A DNA stretch of 64,000 nt from contig DAOUTW010000014.1 in assembly GCA_030668485.1 (NCBI GenBank), positions 1 to 64,000 of the forward strand, in the 5' to 3' direction. The notes beneath the pieces were generated by a model, which made no database searches, was not told where the DNA came from, and was given only the letters and a program-made list of their open reading frames with translations. Shown piece after piece: positions 18,310 to 28,118 of the stretch. The stretch's first letter is position 1. Each line of letters begins with the position of its first letter. Both the position numbers and the translations under genes were made by a program. This DNA comes from Candidatus Zixiibacteriota bacterium. GTDB lineage: Bacteria; Zixibacteria; MSB-5A5; GN15; JAAZOE01.

Positions 18310-20655
18310 TTAGAGTTTACCAATCTTTCCACTTTTTATATTATCCAAAAACGATTTATCTACAAGCACTTCCCGAGCCTTGGATTCATTGTACGGACCG
18401 ACTATCTTCATCGACTCCAGATCGTCGATAATCCGCGCGGCTCGCTGATATCCGACCCCAAGCTTGCGCTGCAACAGTGAAACCGAAGCCTGCCCCTGAC
18501 GAATGACAGTTTCAACCGCCTCCAGTAAAACCGGATCATTAAGATGACGCATTTGGGATTTTTCCTCGGCAACCGCCTCGGATTCTTCTTCCATAACTTC
18601 GCTGTAAGGTTGCTCCTTTAGAAAAGTCACCAACCCCTCAGTCTCCTGAGATGAAATAAAGGCTCCGTGAAGTCTGATAGGATCGGGATATCCGGATGGC
18701 AGATAGAGCATATCGCCCTTGCCCAGCAACCGCTCGGCGCCATTGCAGTCGAGAATGGTTCGAGAATCGGTTTTGGTGGCAACCTGGAAGGCGACCCGCG
18801 AAGGGAAATTGGCCTTGATGAGTCCGGTAATAACATCCACCGAAGGCCGTTGTGTCGCGAGAATAAGATGGATACCGACGGCGCGAGCCATCTGAGCCAA
18901 TCTGGTGACCAATAACTCAATCCTGCTGGAATTGCCCGACATCATCAAATCGGCCAATTCATCGATGATGATGACAATATAAGGAAGTTTGCTCTCGGCC
19001 GATTTCTGTTTATTATTGTAATCGACAATACTCCGCACCGATGCCCCGGCCAGGAGTTTATAACGCTGCTCCATCTCCATCACGATCTCTTGCAGAACCC
19101 GCTCGGCCGATTTCGGATTGGTTACCACCTTTTCCATCAGGTATGGAATACCCTTATAAATGGTCAGCTCAAGCATTTTGGGGTCGATAAAAACAAACTT
19201 CAATTCATCCGGATGGAGAGCATAAATCAGCGAGGTGATGACCACGTTGATACAAACCGATTTCCCCGAGCCGGTAGTGCCGGCAATCAGAAGATGTGGC
19301 ATTTCGGCCAGATCGGCCACAAAAGGTTTTCCCGCTATATCTTTGCCGAAAGCCAGCGGAAGGTGAAGACCGTTTTTCTGATATTTCTCTGATGACAGGA
19401 TATCGCGGGCATAAACCAGTTGCGGATTTTTGTTGGGAATCTCAATACCGACGGCGGCCTTGCCCGGAATCGGAGCCACAATTCGAATACTCTTGGCCCT
19501 GAGGTTCAAAGCCAGATCTTCGGATAAATTGGCGATCTGATTGACTTTGATCCCGGCCGCCGGTCTGATTTCAAAACGAGTAATCACCGGTCCGGGGTAC
19601 ATCTCGATATTTCCGTTCAGCCTGACCCCGAAGGTCTCCAAAGTCTCACGCAGGGATCGTGCCGTTTCCGGCAATTCCTTCTCATCATAGGCCGGCTCGA
19701 CGTTTTCCGGTTCTTTAAGAAGATCCAGCCCCGGTTCTATAAAAGTGCCCTGATGATCCCCCGCCGTGCCCTCCTGATTCGGCAATTGCTCCTGCCCGGA
19801 GGGAGTTTCACTTCTGCCCGGCAAGACAACTTTTCTCTTCGATTTCTGTTTGCCCGCATCGCCGGTCCGATCGACCATTACTTTATCTTCAATTTGAATC
19901 TCTTCTTCATGCGTTTCAGCAGTGTCGGATTTGTCCTTTTTCTTTCTTTTTTTCCGGGCCTGCTTCAACTCTTTCTTGAAATTGTCGGCTCCCTTTATAA
20001 CAGCCCGGTTCCTTATATCGAAAAATTCGCGCACACGCCCCAATGCCGGCATTGCTTTTTCATAGGCCTGCGTCAAAAGGCCAAGGGCAATTTCTTCAAG
20101 CTTATTGACCAGGTTCCGGAAGCGGTGCGAAATGGAGGCATAGAATACGAGAGTCGATATTATGGCCGAAATGATGACAATAAATGAACCGACGGTGCCA
20201 ACCAGTTTAATCATCAATTCGATAATACTCTGACCCATTACCCCCGAACCATCGGGTACATTGAAACCGATATAGCCGCGTCCGACTCGAGCGATGTCAA
20301 AAACCATTGTTATCAGAAACAGTAGCGCCCAAACCATGGCCGCATGTTTCAGCATTCGGCGTCCGAGATCAATCCCCGTTAATTTGACACCCAGAACACA
20401 TAAAAATATCGAAAGAAAAATAGCGCTCCAGCCCAGGAAGGAATAGGCAAAATAGGCCAGGTAGGCACCCATCATTCCGCCCGGATTGGACAACACAATC
20501 GATAAGGGGTTGCCGTAGACCGCTTCATCGGAGCTAATCAAGCTGTCATCGGCGCTCGTATGCCCCATCAGGCTGATCAGGAACATCAACCCGAAAGCGA
20601 TCGTCAAAACGCCAATAATCTGTATTTTCCGTTTTTGATCCATAATCTTCCGCAT
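18310..20655 (-). CDS. ftsK: DNA translocase FtsK/SpoIIIE
   Basis: The 781-residue septal DNA pump moves chromosomes through the closing division septum. There are four N-terminal membrane helices within about 1-185, then a charged Lys/Glu-rich linker with KKRKKKDK, then the motor: Walker A AGTTGSGKSVC (about 457-467), DPKMLEL, Walker B IVIIIDELADLMM and ATQRPSVDVITG. A C-terminal winged-helix gamma domain (SVSLLQRKLGVGYQRAARIID) would read orientation signals. The linker is short compared with E. coli FtsK. It is the first gene of the operon through coaE and follows the HU terminator. Confidence 0.94.
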   Translation of the reverse strand: MRKIMDQKRKIQIIGVLTIAFGLMFLISLMGHTSADDSLISSDEAVYGNPLSIVLSNPGGMMGAYLAYFAYSFLGWSAIFLSIFLCVLGVKLTGIDLGRRMLKHAAMVWALLFLITMVFDIARVGRGYIGFNVPDGSGVMGQSIIELMIKLVGTVGSFIVIISAIISTLVFYASISHRFRNLVNKLEEIALGLLTQAYEKAMPALGRVREFFDIRNRAVIKGADNFKKELKQARKKRKKKDKSDTAETHEEEIQIEDKVMVDRTGDAGKQKSKRKVVLPGRSETPSGQEQLPNQEGTAGDHQGTFIEPGLDLLKEPENVEPAYDEKELPETARSLRETLETFGVRLNGNIEMYPGPVITRFEIRPAAGIKVNQIANLSEDLALNLRAKSIRIVAPIPGKAAVGIEIPNKNPQLVYARDILSSEKYQKNGLHLPLAFGKDIAGKPFVADLAEMPHLLIAGTTGSGKSVCINVVITSLIYALHPDELKFVFIDPKMLELTIYKGIPYLMEKVVTNPKSAERVLQEIVMEMEQRYKLLAGASVRSIVDYNNKQKSAESKLPYIVIIIDELADLMMSGNSSRIELLVTRLAQMARAVGIHLILATQRPSVDVITGLIKANFPSRVAFQVATKTDSRTILDCNGAERLLGKGDMLYLPSGYPDPIRLHGAFISSQETEGLVTFLKEQPYSEVMEEESEAVAEEKSQMRHLNDPVLLEAVETVIRQGQASVSLLQRKLGVGYQRAARIIDDLESMKIVGPYNESKAREVLVDKSFLDNIKSGKIGKL

Positions 20656-20703
20656 TATTAACTAAGTAACATACCGGTTTGAATCCATACCGGTCAACAA
20701 AAA

Positions 20704-20730
20704 AAGGCAGGGCTTTTGAAACCCTGCCTT
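20704..20730 (-). terminator. Rho-independent terminator of the HU gene
   Basis: On the minus strand AAGGCAGGG pairs with CCCTGCCTT (9 bp, 9-base loop) and runs directly into seven T residues. It sits between the HU stop and the ftsK start, so ftsK needs its own promoter or read-through. Confidence 0.9.
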
Positions 20731-20750
20731 CGATAATTGAACGATCTAAT

Positions 20751-21026
20751 TTACTTTTTGACCGCGTCGCGTAACGATTTGCCGGCTTTGAATTTCGGCA
20801 CCCGCGCCGCAGGAATCTTGAGCGCCTCACCGGTTTGCGGATTACGACCGGTGCGAGCTTTTCTCTTGCTGGTCGAGAAAGTACCAAAGCCAACAAAGCT
20901 AACCTTCTGTCCCTTTTTGAGAGCTGTCGTCACTGATCCGAAAAAGGTCTTCAGCGCATCGCCAGCGGCTCTCTTGCTAATGCCGGCGTCCTTTGCCATT
21001 TTTGTAACCAACTGATCCTTGGTCAT
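20751..21026 (-). CDS. HU-family nucleoid DNA-binding protein
   Basis: The 91-residue, Lys/Arg-rich protein matches HU throughout: MTKDQLVTKMAKDAGISKRA, the VSFVGFGTFSTSKRKARTGRNPQTGE arm with the DNA-intercalating Pro of RNPQTG, and the VPKFKAGKSLRDAV C terminus. HU bends and compacts DNA as a dimer. It is monocistronic, with a strong promoter upstream and a strong terminator downstream, as expected of an abundant protein. TTTGGAGG lies seven bases before the ATG. Confidence 0.95.
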   Translation of the reverse strand: MTKDQLVTKMAKDAGISKRAAGDALKTFFGSVTTALKKGQKVSFVGFGTFSTSKRKARTGRNPQTGEALKIPAARVPKFKAGKSLRDAVKK

Positions 21027-21078
21027 TGCATTGCCTCCAAAGGTTAATGGTGTATTGAACTCTTTTTTTATCGATACA

Positions 21079-21108
21079 AATTTACCCGGTTATTAAAACT
21101 GTTGTCAA
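21079..21108 (-). promoter_or_regulatory. Sigma70 promoter of the HU gene
   Basis: Minus strand: TTGACA (21103-21108), an 18-base spacer, TAAATT (21079-21084). It would give a leader of about 45 bases before the HU ATG. A pair of 14-base direct repeats lies just upstream (21136-21179). Confidence 0.7.
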
Positions 21109-21135
21109 TTTAAAACATTACGGAAAGTGCAAAAA

Positions 21136-21179
21136 AACCGCTATAAATGGGCTTTTGGAGGCAATAACCGCTATAAATG
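21136..21179 (+). repeat. Two direct repeats 30 bp apart upstream of the HU promoter
   Basis: AACCGCTATAAATG occurs at 21136-21149 and again at 21166-21179. The spacing is close to three helical turns. The position is immediately upstream of the HU -35 box, where an activator or autoregulator could bind; the function is unknown. Confidence 0.5.
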
Positions 21180-21218
21180 CCCTAAATCATAGGCTCAACA
21201 AGATAGATGGCGGGTAAA

Positions 21219-24200
21219 TTACCGATTAAACAGGGCTCCGCGGAGACCCGATTCTGATTTTTCAACCTTGATATCGGGTATGGCAATGACATTGATCTTA
21301 AAATAATAACCCTGCCTTGAACCATTTGGAATCCAGTAAAAATGCGCTTCCCAACAATGCATTTTCCGGTAAAGGTCGACCATCTTATCAATCGACTCAT
21401 GCCGGACAAAATCGTATCGCTGCGAATACTTGAATTTCCAGTACCTGGTCAGCCCCATATTGAAGGTATACTGAAGCCAATGAGTTCGGCTTGTCGTTGC
21501 CCCATGAGACCTCGACTCACTATAGCTGTAAGAAACATTCACATTCCAGTCCGATCCACCGGAACCGCCGTCAGGAACCGGCGTGGATAAATCGGCATTC
21601 AATCCCGACCCCGAGGATAATCCCAGGCTGTCCTTCACATAGTCGGAACTGAGCCCCTGTCGCGTATAATCATCCGCCACCGACCCCCTGGCCTGGAACG
21701 AACCCGAAACATTAAAGGATCGCAAACTGGGTGAACGCCAGTTCAACTCATCGTTCTGATCATAAAGATCGTGGCTCAGACTTCCCCGCAAACTGACGTT
21801 TTTAAGAAGCGTCGAGGAAATTGAGGTGCTGAGATAGCTGAATTTCTTTTCCTGTGCCTCAAAATTATAACTGAGGTTGGAGCTGACCCGCATGAGATCA
21901 ATCTTCTTTTCCGACTCGCCCGATTTGACTTTGGCCTGAAAAAGATTCTGGAGGCCAAATGATAATCTCTTTGACTTGCCACCGCCGCCGCCCCGTCCTG
22001 TGAAGGACTTGACCGGGTCATTTTTGGTTATGGCCGGGCTCCATCCAAAACTCACTGACGGCGATATCACATGGCGCAGAGCCACCAGTCCCAGTTGATT
22101 TATATTGAAGGTTCCGTAAAGATCGGTATTGGAATTCATAGATGCCGAAATCGCTCCGCGCCGATACGACCGGTCAGCCGGAATTCCCGCCGTATGAGCC
22201 TGGTCCGATTTCATTATATAATACCAGGTTTCCTGCATCGATAGGCTGGGACCGAGGGTCAGATATTTGAAAAGCTTTTGCGGAGCCGACAATGAGAAGC
22301 TGTGATCGAGATAACCGAAATCCTTCCAGGTTCGGGTCCGAGTTTCCACGGACGTGGAATCGTCGATGACTTGCGTATTGGTGAGATATTTCTGGCTGGT
22401 CAGAATACCGAAGCTGTTTCGATATCCGACATAGAATGAGTTATACCAACTCTTGACCGTCTGACCATCGACCTCACGGCCGCTTCCGAAAGGATGAAAT
22501 GATGGCATGGTGAAACTACCGGTCGGAAGACTGCTATTGCGGGAGTCATCGTCAAGATTATTGACATGGCTGAAGGAGAGAGAAACTGACGACCGGCCGA
22601 ACCGCTTGTTGAAATTCGCCTTGGAAGTAATGTTGCGGTTCCGGCGTTCATCAGGATCATTGGAAAAATCGGTATTGTAATTCTTATCCGACACAAAATT
22701 CCCAGACCCCCTGAAATCTATCTCGTACGGAAACGTTTGAGAATGATTACCTGCCAGACGCCAACGGTCCCGCTTGGTTTCTGAGAAGGCCGATTCCTGG
22801 CGATCCCGTGAATATGATGCCCGGACACTTCCATTATAGGTATATCGCTTATTGTATCTGAAAGAGTTGTTGAGAGTAATCCCGACATTCTCGTAATAAT
22901 CAAACGATGTCTGTAGATCCCAGTATTCCGAGGCGGCCCAATAATAACCGAGATTACCGATAAAACGACTCCCCTGCTCGAAATTTCCCAGCTTGATCGG
23001 CAACATCCCCGAATGCCGCCCCCGCTTAAGCGGAAATATATAATATGGAATCGTCAGGGTCGGGATGGTCTCGATATAAAGCGTCACCGGTCTGGCGATG
23101 ACCCGGTCATTGTGGATCAGCTTCATCTTCTTGCAGCGGAAATGGAAATGCGGCTCCTCCAGATCGCAGGAGGACAGCTTTCCGTTTTCGACATAGAAAA
23201 TCTCGTCATCTTCCTTAAAAAGATCCTGACCGCGATAATATGCCATTTCATACTTGGTTGTGGCATTTTCGATTTTGCCCTTTTTGGTATCGACATTAAA
23301 TACCATCTGTGAGCCAAAAATCTCTTCATCGCCGTCCTTCAATGACAGCGGCCTCAGTTGCACATTGCTGTCGACCGTATCCGCTCCCGCCGTGGCCAGC
23401 ACCACCCGTCGGGGGACGTCATAATCGACCCGGTCGGCCTTCAATGACACTTCCCCCTGCAGAACCGAGGCATCCCCCGTTATACGAATAATTCGGTTGG
23501 CCGCAAAATACTCGAGAAAATTACCATTATAGAGAATCGAATCTTCCGGCGTAATGAAGGCTACCGTGGAATCGGATGCCAGTGTAGTATCGCTCGAAGC
23601 GACCTCGGAGCTGTCCAACGCCAGAGAGTCGGCCATAACCTGCCTGACCGTATCTACCGCTGCAGAATCGGGCGAATTACCATCGACCATTGCCATTGAA
23701 TCGCTCATTGCCGTATCAGGCGGTCGATCGCTTTCGGTAATATATATCCCCTCCGCGCCTCCTTTAATCTCGGCTTTGGTTATCCGCCGGTTGGCGACAT
23801 AAATAAAAATCGTATCACCCGATACAAAATTCTTGCCGGCTCCGGTCGTATCATCCGGCGAGGGATAATATTCCGACCGCGCCGCACCCATCGCCGCTAT
23901 TTTACGGATCTCGCCATCATTAAAGTAAAACTTTATATTATCCCCGGATAATTTTGTATCCCCGGAAAATTCACCGCTGGCCGAATCGTCTCCCTCAATA
24001 AAATAGGCGGTTGCATCGTCGAACACTTCGATCTCCTGAACGCCGCCGCCGGATAATAGTATTCGCATTAACTGACCTGCTATATTAGACGAATCACGAA
24101 CCGCCCGCGGCTCCTCCCTCAGAACCAGCAGGTTCTCCTGCTGTGAAAACTCGGCACAGCCGCAGGTCGCGCGAGTATCCTGATGTGTGATGACGACATT

Positions 24201-24737
24201 ATCCTCAGCCTCACCATTTCTCTCGTCGCTATAGAAAGTCAGGTAATCGGCTGTGATTTCGACCATGTTGGCCGTATCGGGATAATTGAGATACAGGCGC
24301 GGATCACCATCGAGAGAAACCATCTGTACGACCCGGTCGAATTCCGCCGTCTGCGATTCGGCCTTGATCGAATCCAGAGAATGAATCAGGACCACATTCC
24401 CCTGGGCAACCATCACCGAATCCTGGTGATAATAACTCAACTGCTCGGCCCGGATTTGCTGTGCCGAATCGTAGGCATCGACATTACCGAAAAAGTGAAT
24501 GATATTTCTATCACGAAGCCATACCAGTGAATCGGAAGAAATGTAGGTCGAATCGAGCCGCAGGCGTATATTTCCTATCCCGTACCAGACATTGCCGCTG
24601 TCGGTAACCCTGCGATTCAGTTGATCGAAGTTTTCCAGGACGAGCGATCTTTTAGCATCAGCCGCAGCAATACTTGATAACAATAAAAAGATTACAGTTA
24701 GCGCCGGTATAATCGTTATGTAAAATTTCTGTACCAT
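21219..24737 (-). CDS. lptD: LPS-assembly outer-membrane protein LptD (OstA/Imp)
   Basis: This 1172-residue exported protein should form the barrel that places lipopolysaccharide on the outer leaflet. The signal peptide ends AADA. The periplasmic OstA/LptA-like beta-jellyroll follows, with repeated patterns such as ISSDSLVWLRD, IRAEQLSYYHQDS and VMVAQGNVVLI, and later GEVSLKADRVDY. The C-terminal part holds YYIFPLKRGRHSGMLPIKLGNFEQGSRFIGNLGYYWA, which matches the LptD motif 'fP....R.SGfL.P..g.s...G', then many alternating beta-strands of the barrel. It is longer than E. coli LptD (784 aa) owing to an acidic Ser/Asp-rich insert near residues 330-400. It begins 4 bases after the AlaX gene. Confidence 0.88.
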   Translation of the reverse strand: MVQKFYITIIPALTVIFLLLSSIAAADAKRSLVLENFDQLNRRVTDSGNVWYGIGNIRLRLDSTYISSDSLVWLRDRNIIHFFGNVDAYDSAQQIRAEQLSYYHQDSVMVAQGNVVLIHSLDSIKAESQTAEFDRVVQMVSLDGDPRLYLNYPDTANMVEITADYLTFYSDERNGEAEDNVVITHQDTRATCGCAEFSQQENLLVLREEPRAVRDSSNIAGQLMRILLSGGGVQEIEVFDDATAYFIEGDDSASGEFSGDTKLSGDNIKFYFNDGEIRKIAAMGAARSEYYPSPDDTTGAGKNFVSGDTIFIYVANRRITKAEIKGGAEGIYITESDRPPDTAMSDSMAMVDGNSPDSAAVDTVRQVMADSLALDSSEVASSDTTLASDSTVAFITPEDSILYNGNFLEYFAANRIIRITGDASVLQGEVSLKADRVDYDVPRRVVLATAGADTVDSNVQLRPLSLKDGDEEIFGSQMVFNVDTKKGKIENATTKYEMAYYRGQDLFKEDDEIFYVENGKLSSCDLEEPHFHFRCKKMKLIHNDRVIARPVTLYIETIPTLTIPYYIFPLKRGRHSGMLPIKLGNFEQGSRFIGNLGYYWAASEYWDLQTSFDYYENVGITLNNSFRYNKRYTYNGSVRASYSRDRQESAFSETKRDRWRLAGNHSQTFPYEIDFRGSGNFVSDKNYNTDFSNDPDERRNRNITSKANFNKRFGRSSVSLSFSHVNNLDDDSRNSSLPTGSFTMPSFHPFGSGREVDGQTVKSWYNSFYVGYRNSFGILTSQKYLTNTQVIDDSTSVETRTRTWKDFGYLDHSFSLSAPQKLFKYLTLGPSLSMQETWYYIMKSDQAHTAGIPADRSYRRGAISASMNSNTDLYGTFNINQLGLVALRHVISPSVSFGWSPAITKNDPVKSFTGRGGGGGKSKRLSFGLQNLFQAKVKSGESEKKIDLMRVSSNLSYNFEAQEKKFSYLSTSISSTLLKNVSLRGSLSHDLYDQNDELNWRSPSLRSFNVSGSFQARGSVADDYTRQGLSSDYVKDSLGLSSGSGLNADLSTPVPDGGSGGSDWNVNVSYSYSESRSHGATTSRTHWLQYTFNMGLTRYWKFKYSQRYDFVRHESIDKMVDLYRKMHCWEAHFYWIPNGSRQGYYFKINVIAIPDIKVEKSESGLRGALFNR

Positions 24738-24740
24738 TGG

Positions 24741-25931
24741 TTATATATCGAATATCTTCTCCGGTGCGGCAATTAAAACTTTGATATCATCACTTTTGAA
24801 ACCGCCACCCTGGGCCAATTGCGGCGATCCTCCACCGCGCCCGCCGAATTGATCGGCGACTTTTTTCAACAAATCGGAAGCCGATAAAGGCAAACCCTCG
24901 GATACCGCCATAAGCAGTTTGTCATCAGCCCCGATAACGGCCACCACCTCATACCTGTTTATTATACCCAATGCCGCCTGTCTCGCCTCCTTAAAATTTT
25001 CGCCGGAGAAATCAACCGCGATAACCTTGGTACCGTTTATATCGATGGCATTCTTATACCATTGGTCAATATATGTCGGAAGCATCTGCCGTTTCAGTTC
25101 GGTATTCTTTTTTCTAAGACGCCCATTTTCGGCGACCAGGTTCTCCACTGCTTCCAGAGATTCACGACCATGTCGGGTAAATATATTCGAGATGCTTTCA
25201 ATCTGATCAAAACGCCACCGATAATCTTCCACCGCCTGCATTCCGGTAAGGAAGTGAATACGGAGATTCCCCCGGAGTTTCTCCTGGCCGGTGATTTTGA
25301 TCACCCCGACCGATCCGGTCGCCTCCGAATGAGTACCGCCGCAGGCCGACCAGTCGAAATCCTTGATGGTGATAATTCGATATTGCTCCTCTTCCCGATC
25401 CGGAATCTTGCGCAAAGGAATTTCCTTTAGTTTGTCATGGGGAACAAAATCGATAGACACCGGACGGTCCTGAAAAATTACTTCATTAGCCAAAAGCTCC
25501 GCCCGGAGGAGATCATCATCGGTAAGACTTTCACGATTCACCTCAATGGTCGAGTAATCATCACCCAGGCGGGCGCTGACCGTCTCGGCCTGACAGGTTT
25601 CAATCAGAGCTCGCGAAAGGATATGCTGGCCGGTATGTTTCTGCATATTATCGCGTCGCCGATCGGCATCGATCTTCCCGGAAACTTTGTCTCCAACATT
25701 AAAGGTCGGCGCCTCATTCATTACATGAAAAACCTCGCCACCCTCATCAATAACTTCGACCACCTTCATACCGGATAGATTTCCGGTATCAAAAAGCTGT
25801 CCCCCCGAGGTCGGATAAAAAGCCGAACGATCGAGGCGCACCCGGTAAGATTCGTCAGCCTGATCTATTCCCGTCGCACTGGCTTTAAAGGTCAAAATCG
25901 ACGAATCGCGATAATATAATCTCTCAGTCAT
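24741..25931 (-). CDS. AlaX-type trans-editing protein (alanyl-tRNA synthetase editing domain plus DHHA1)
   Basis: The 396-residue protein matches the C-terminal two-thirds of AlaRS without the aminoacylation domain. It has DRSAFYPTSGGQ, the zinc/editing motif HTGQHILS, CGGTHSEATG, a short coiled-coil (VENLVAENGRLRKKNTELKR) and the DHHA1 glycine-rich QFGGRGGGSPQLAQGGG. Long-form AlaX proteins hydrolyse Ser- or Gly-tRNA-Ala in trans to keep translation accurate. All catalytic residues are intact. It is probably translated with lptD. Confidence 0.88.
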   Translation of the reverse strand: MTERLYYRDSSILTFKASATGIDQADESYRVRLDRSAFYPTSGGQLFDTGNLSGMKVVEVIDEGGEVFHVMNEAPTFNVGDKVSGKIDADRRRDNMQKHTGQHILSRALIETCQAETVSARLGDDYSTIEVNRESLTDDDLLRAELLANEVIFQDRPVSIDFVPHDKLKEIPLRKIPDREEEQYRIITIKDFDWSACGGTHSEATGSVGVIKITGQEKLRGNLRIHFLTGMQAVEDYRWRFDQIESISNIFTRHGRESLEAVENLVAENGRLRKKNTELKRQMLPTYIDQWYKNAIDINGTKVIAVDFSGENFKEARQAALGIINRYEVVAVIGADDKLLMAVSEGLPLSASDLLKKVADQFGGRGGGSPQLAQGGGFKSDDIKVLIAAPEKIFDI

Positions 25932-25962
25932 ATATTCCTCTGGCCGATACTAAATCATCCAA

Positions 25963-26724
25963 TTATGCGACAGTGTTAATCAGCGAACCGATATGTTCTA
26001 CCCGTACCTCGATCCGGTCGCCTTTCTGCATCGGATCGATTCCCTGAGGCGTCCCGGTCGAAATCACATCACCCGGCATCAGGGTCATAATCGATGATAT
26101 GAAATTAACCAAAAACGGAACCGAGAAGATCATGTCCGAGGTCCGGCCGGACTGCTTCTGCTCACCATTTAAAAATGCCTCGACCGAAAGATCGGACACA
26201 TCAATACCCCGAACCACATGCGGCCCCACCGGACAGAAGGTGTCGAATCCCTTACCGCGGGTCCACTGTCCGTCGGCCTTCTGAACCTTGCGCGCAGTGA
26301 CATCGTTAAGACAGGTATAACCGAAGATATAATCGTCAGCCTTCTCTTCTGGAATCTTGTGCCCCCGGCGTCCGATTACGACCGCCAGTTCGGCTTCGTA
26401 ATCGACCCGGTCGATACCGTCAGGATAGATGATATCCCCCCCCGGAGCCAACAGCGAAGATGGCGGTTTCATGAACAAGACCGGATTCTCCGGGACTTTG
26501 TTGGCCGACTGCGATTGTTCGACATGCATATGATAATTGAGCCCGACGCAAATGATCTTGGTCGGCTCCACCGGGCAGAGTACCTTGACATCCGTAATAT
26601 TGGCCGTATCGCCGGTCGGCTTGCTTCGCAGCCAGAACGGTCCATCGAGAACGGTAATACTGGAGCCGTCTACTCTACCATAATGTTCCTCGCCCGACAT
26701 TTCAAAATGTATGTACTTTTCCAA
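25963..26724 (-). CDS. Fumarylacetoacetate hydrolase family protein
   Basis: This 253-residue FAH-fold enzyme is a metal-dependent hydrolase or decarboxylase acting on 2-oxo or beta-diketo acids. Signatures are KIICVGLNYHMHVEQS, the metal site in YEAELAVVIGRRG, GYTCLNDVTARKVQ, RGKGFDTFCPVGPHVV and MPGDVISTGTPQGID. The frame begins with TTG at 26724 preceded by AAAGGAAAG; starting there preserves the usual N terminus, so I keep the TTG. The reaction cannot be deduced: acylpyruvase, fumarylacetoacetase-like or oxaloacetate decarboxylase are all possible. Confidence 0.85.
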   Translation of the reverse strand: MEKYIHFEMSGEEHYGRVDGSSITVLDGPFWLRSKPTGDTANITDVKVLCPVEPTKIICVGLNYHMHVEQSQSANKVPENPVLFMKPPSSLLAPGGDIIYPDGIDRVDYEAELAVVIGRRGHKIPEEKADDYIFGYTCLNDVTARKVQKADGQWTRGKGFDTFCPVGPHVVRGIDVSDLSVEAFLNGEQKQSGRTSDMIFSVPFLVNFISSIMTLMPGDVISTGTPQGIDPMQKGDRIEVRVEHIGSLINTVA

Positions 26725-26754
26725 GGCTGCTTTCCTTTCTTCCGGCTAAGCCGT

Positions 26755-28116
26755 CTATGTCTCAATAAGACCTGTTTTCTTCCACTTCCCCCGCCAGAAC
26801 CAATAGGCTACGGCGATCGCTTTGGCTACGGTGGTCAAAGAAAGCGCCCACCAGACTCCGTTTACACCGAACCCCAAAGTATAACACAAATAGTATGCCA
26901 GAGGCAACCGAGCAATCGATCCGGGAATCGAAACCGCCATCGACGGGACGGTATTTCCAGCTCCGGCAAAAGCTCCCTCCAGAACGATCTCAACCGCCAT
27001 GAACATCTGAGACAGAGCCAGAATCCGCAAATAATACGTCGCTACCGCGATAACCGCTTCATCTCTGATAAAAATCATGGCCAGTTGACGCGGAAATATC
27101 AGAAATGCCAGGGCGATAACACCTGTTATGACAACACTTATTCCGACTGTCGTCCATGCTGCTCGGGCAGCCCGCAAGGTCTTTCCGGCCCCAAGGTTTT
27201 GCCCTACCAGGGTCGAAGCGGCCATTGAAATCCCGATACATAACAAAAATGACAGCGATTCCATCCTATGGCCGATCATCAGCGCGGCAATCGACACCGT
27301 TCCAAAATCAGCCACAATCCGATTTATAAATATATATATAACTGAAAAGACCACTCCTGAGATCGCCGGAGGAAATCCAATCCGCAGAATACTCAAACCT
27401 ATCCGGAAATTCAATTTCTCCCACAAACGGAATTTCAGAGGGTAACGCAACCGCCCGCGCATAATCATCGATATATACACCAGAGTACCGCAGGCTGCCG
27501 CTATCACGGTGGCGATTGAGGCGCCGGTCGTCCCCCATTCCGGAAACGGCCCCACGCCGAAGATTAGGAGCGGATCGAGGCCGATATTTATTATCACCGC
27601 CACTATCGATCCGATAAGATGTGCTTTGGCGTCGCCCGCGGCTCGGAAAATTCCGGAAAAGGTCTCGTTTACGACAAAGAAAATCGAGCCGATAAAAAAG
27701 ACTCGCAGGTAATCGATACCCAATATGGAGACGGCCTCTTCCGTGCCCATCAAGCGAAAAATCGGTGTACTTATTCCAAGACCGATCAGGCTGAAGGCAA
27801 TCCCGATCCATATGGCAAACAGAAGGCTCTGTCGGGCCGCTCGACTGGCATCCTCTTCCTTGCGGGCGCCGACGGCTCGTGAGATGATGGCCAGTACTCC
27901 GGTCGGTATAATCAATAGCAATGAATAGAAAGTCCAGATAGGAAACATGCTCGACGTTACCGCTGCCATTTCCACTGTCCCCAACCGTCCGACCCAGATA
28001 GCATCGGTGATCGATAAGAACGTCTCGAAAAACATCGAGGTAACCGCCGGCCATCCCAGTCGCCAGACCGATCTGAGGATCGATCCTTCCGTATATATTT
28101 GCTCGTCTTTATTCAT
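26755..28116 (-). CDS. MATE-family efflux transporter
   Basis: The 453-residue inner-membrane protein has about 12 hydrophobic helices in two related halves. Typical MATE segments are GWPAVTSMFFETFLSITDAIWVGRLG in helix 1 and IGHRMESLSFLLCIGISMAASTLVGQNLGAG at the start of the second half. The family exports cationic drugs or metabolites using Na+ or H+ gradients. I place the start at ATG 28116, not the TTG at 28134, which lies in the upstream terminator hairpin. Substrate unknown. Confidence 0.87.
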   Translation of the reverse strand: MNKDEQIYTEGSILRSVWRLGWPAVTSMFFETFLSITDAIWVGRLGTVEMAAVTSSMFPIWTFYSLLLIIPTGVLAIISRAVGARKEEDASRAARQSLLFAIWIGIAFSLIGLGISTPIFRLMGTEEAVSILGIDYLRVFFIGSIFFVVNETFSGIFRAAGDAKAHLIGSIVAVIINIGLDPLLIFGVGPFPEWGTTGASIATVIAAACGTLVYISMIMRGRLRYPLKFRLWEKLNFRIGLSILRIGFPPAISGVVFSVIYIFINRIVADFGTVSIAALMIGHRMESLSFLLCIGISMAASTLVGQNLGAGKTLRAARAAWTTVGISVVITGVIALAFLIFPRQLAMIFIRDEAVIAVATYYLRILALSQMFMAVEIVLEGAFAGAGNTVPSMAVSIPGSIARLPLAYYLCYTLGFGVNGVWWALSLTTVAKAIAVAYWFWRGKWKKTGLIET

Positions 28117-28118
28117 AA

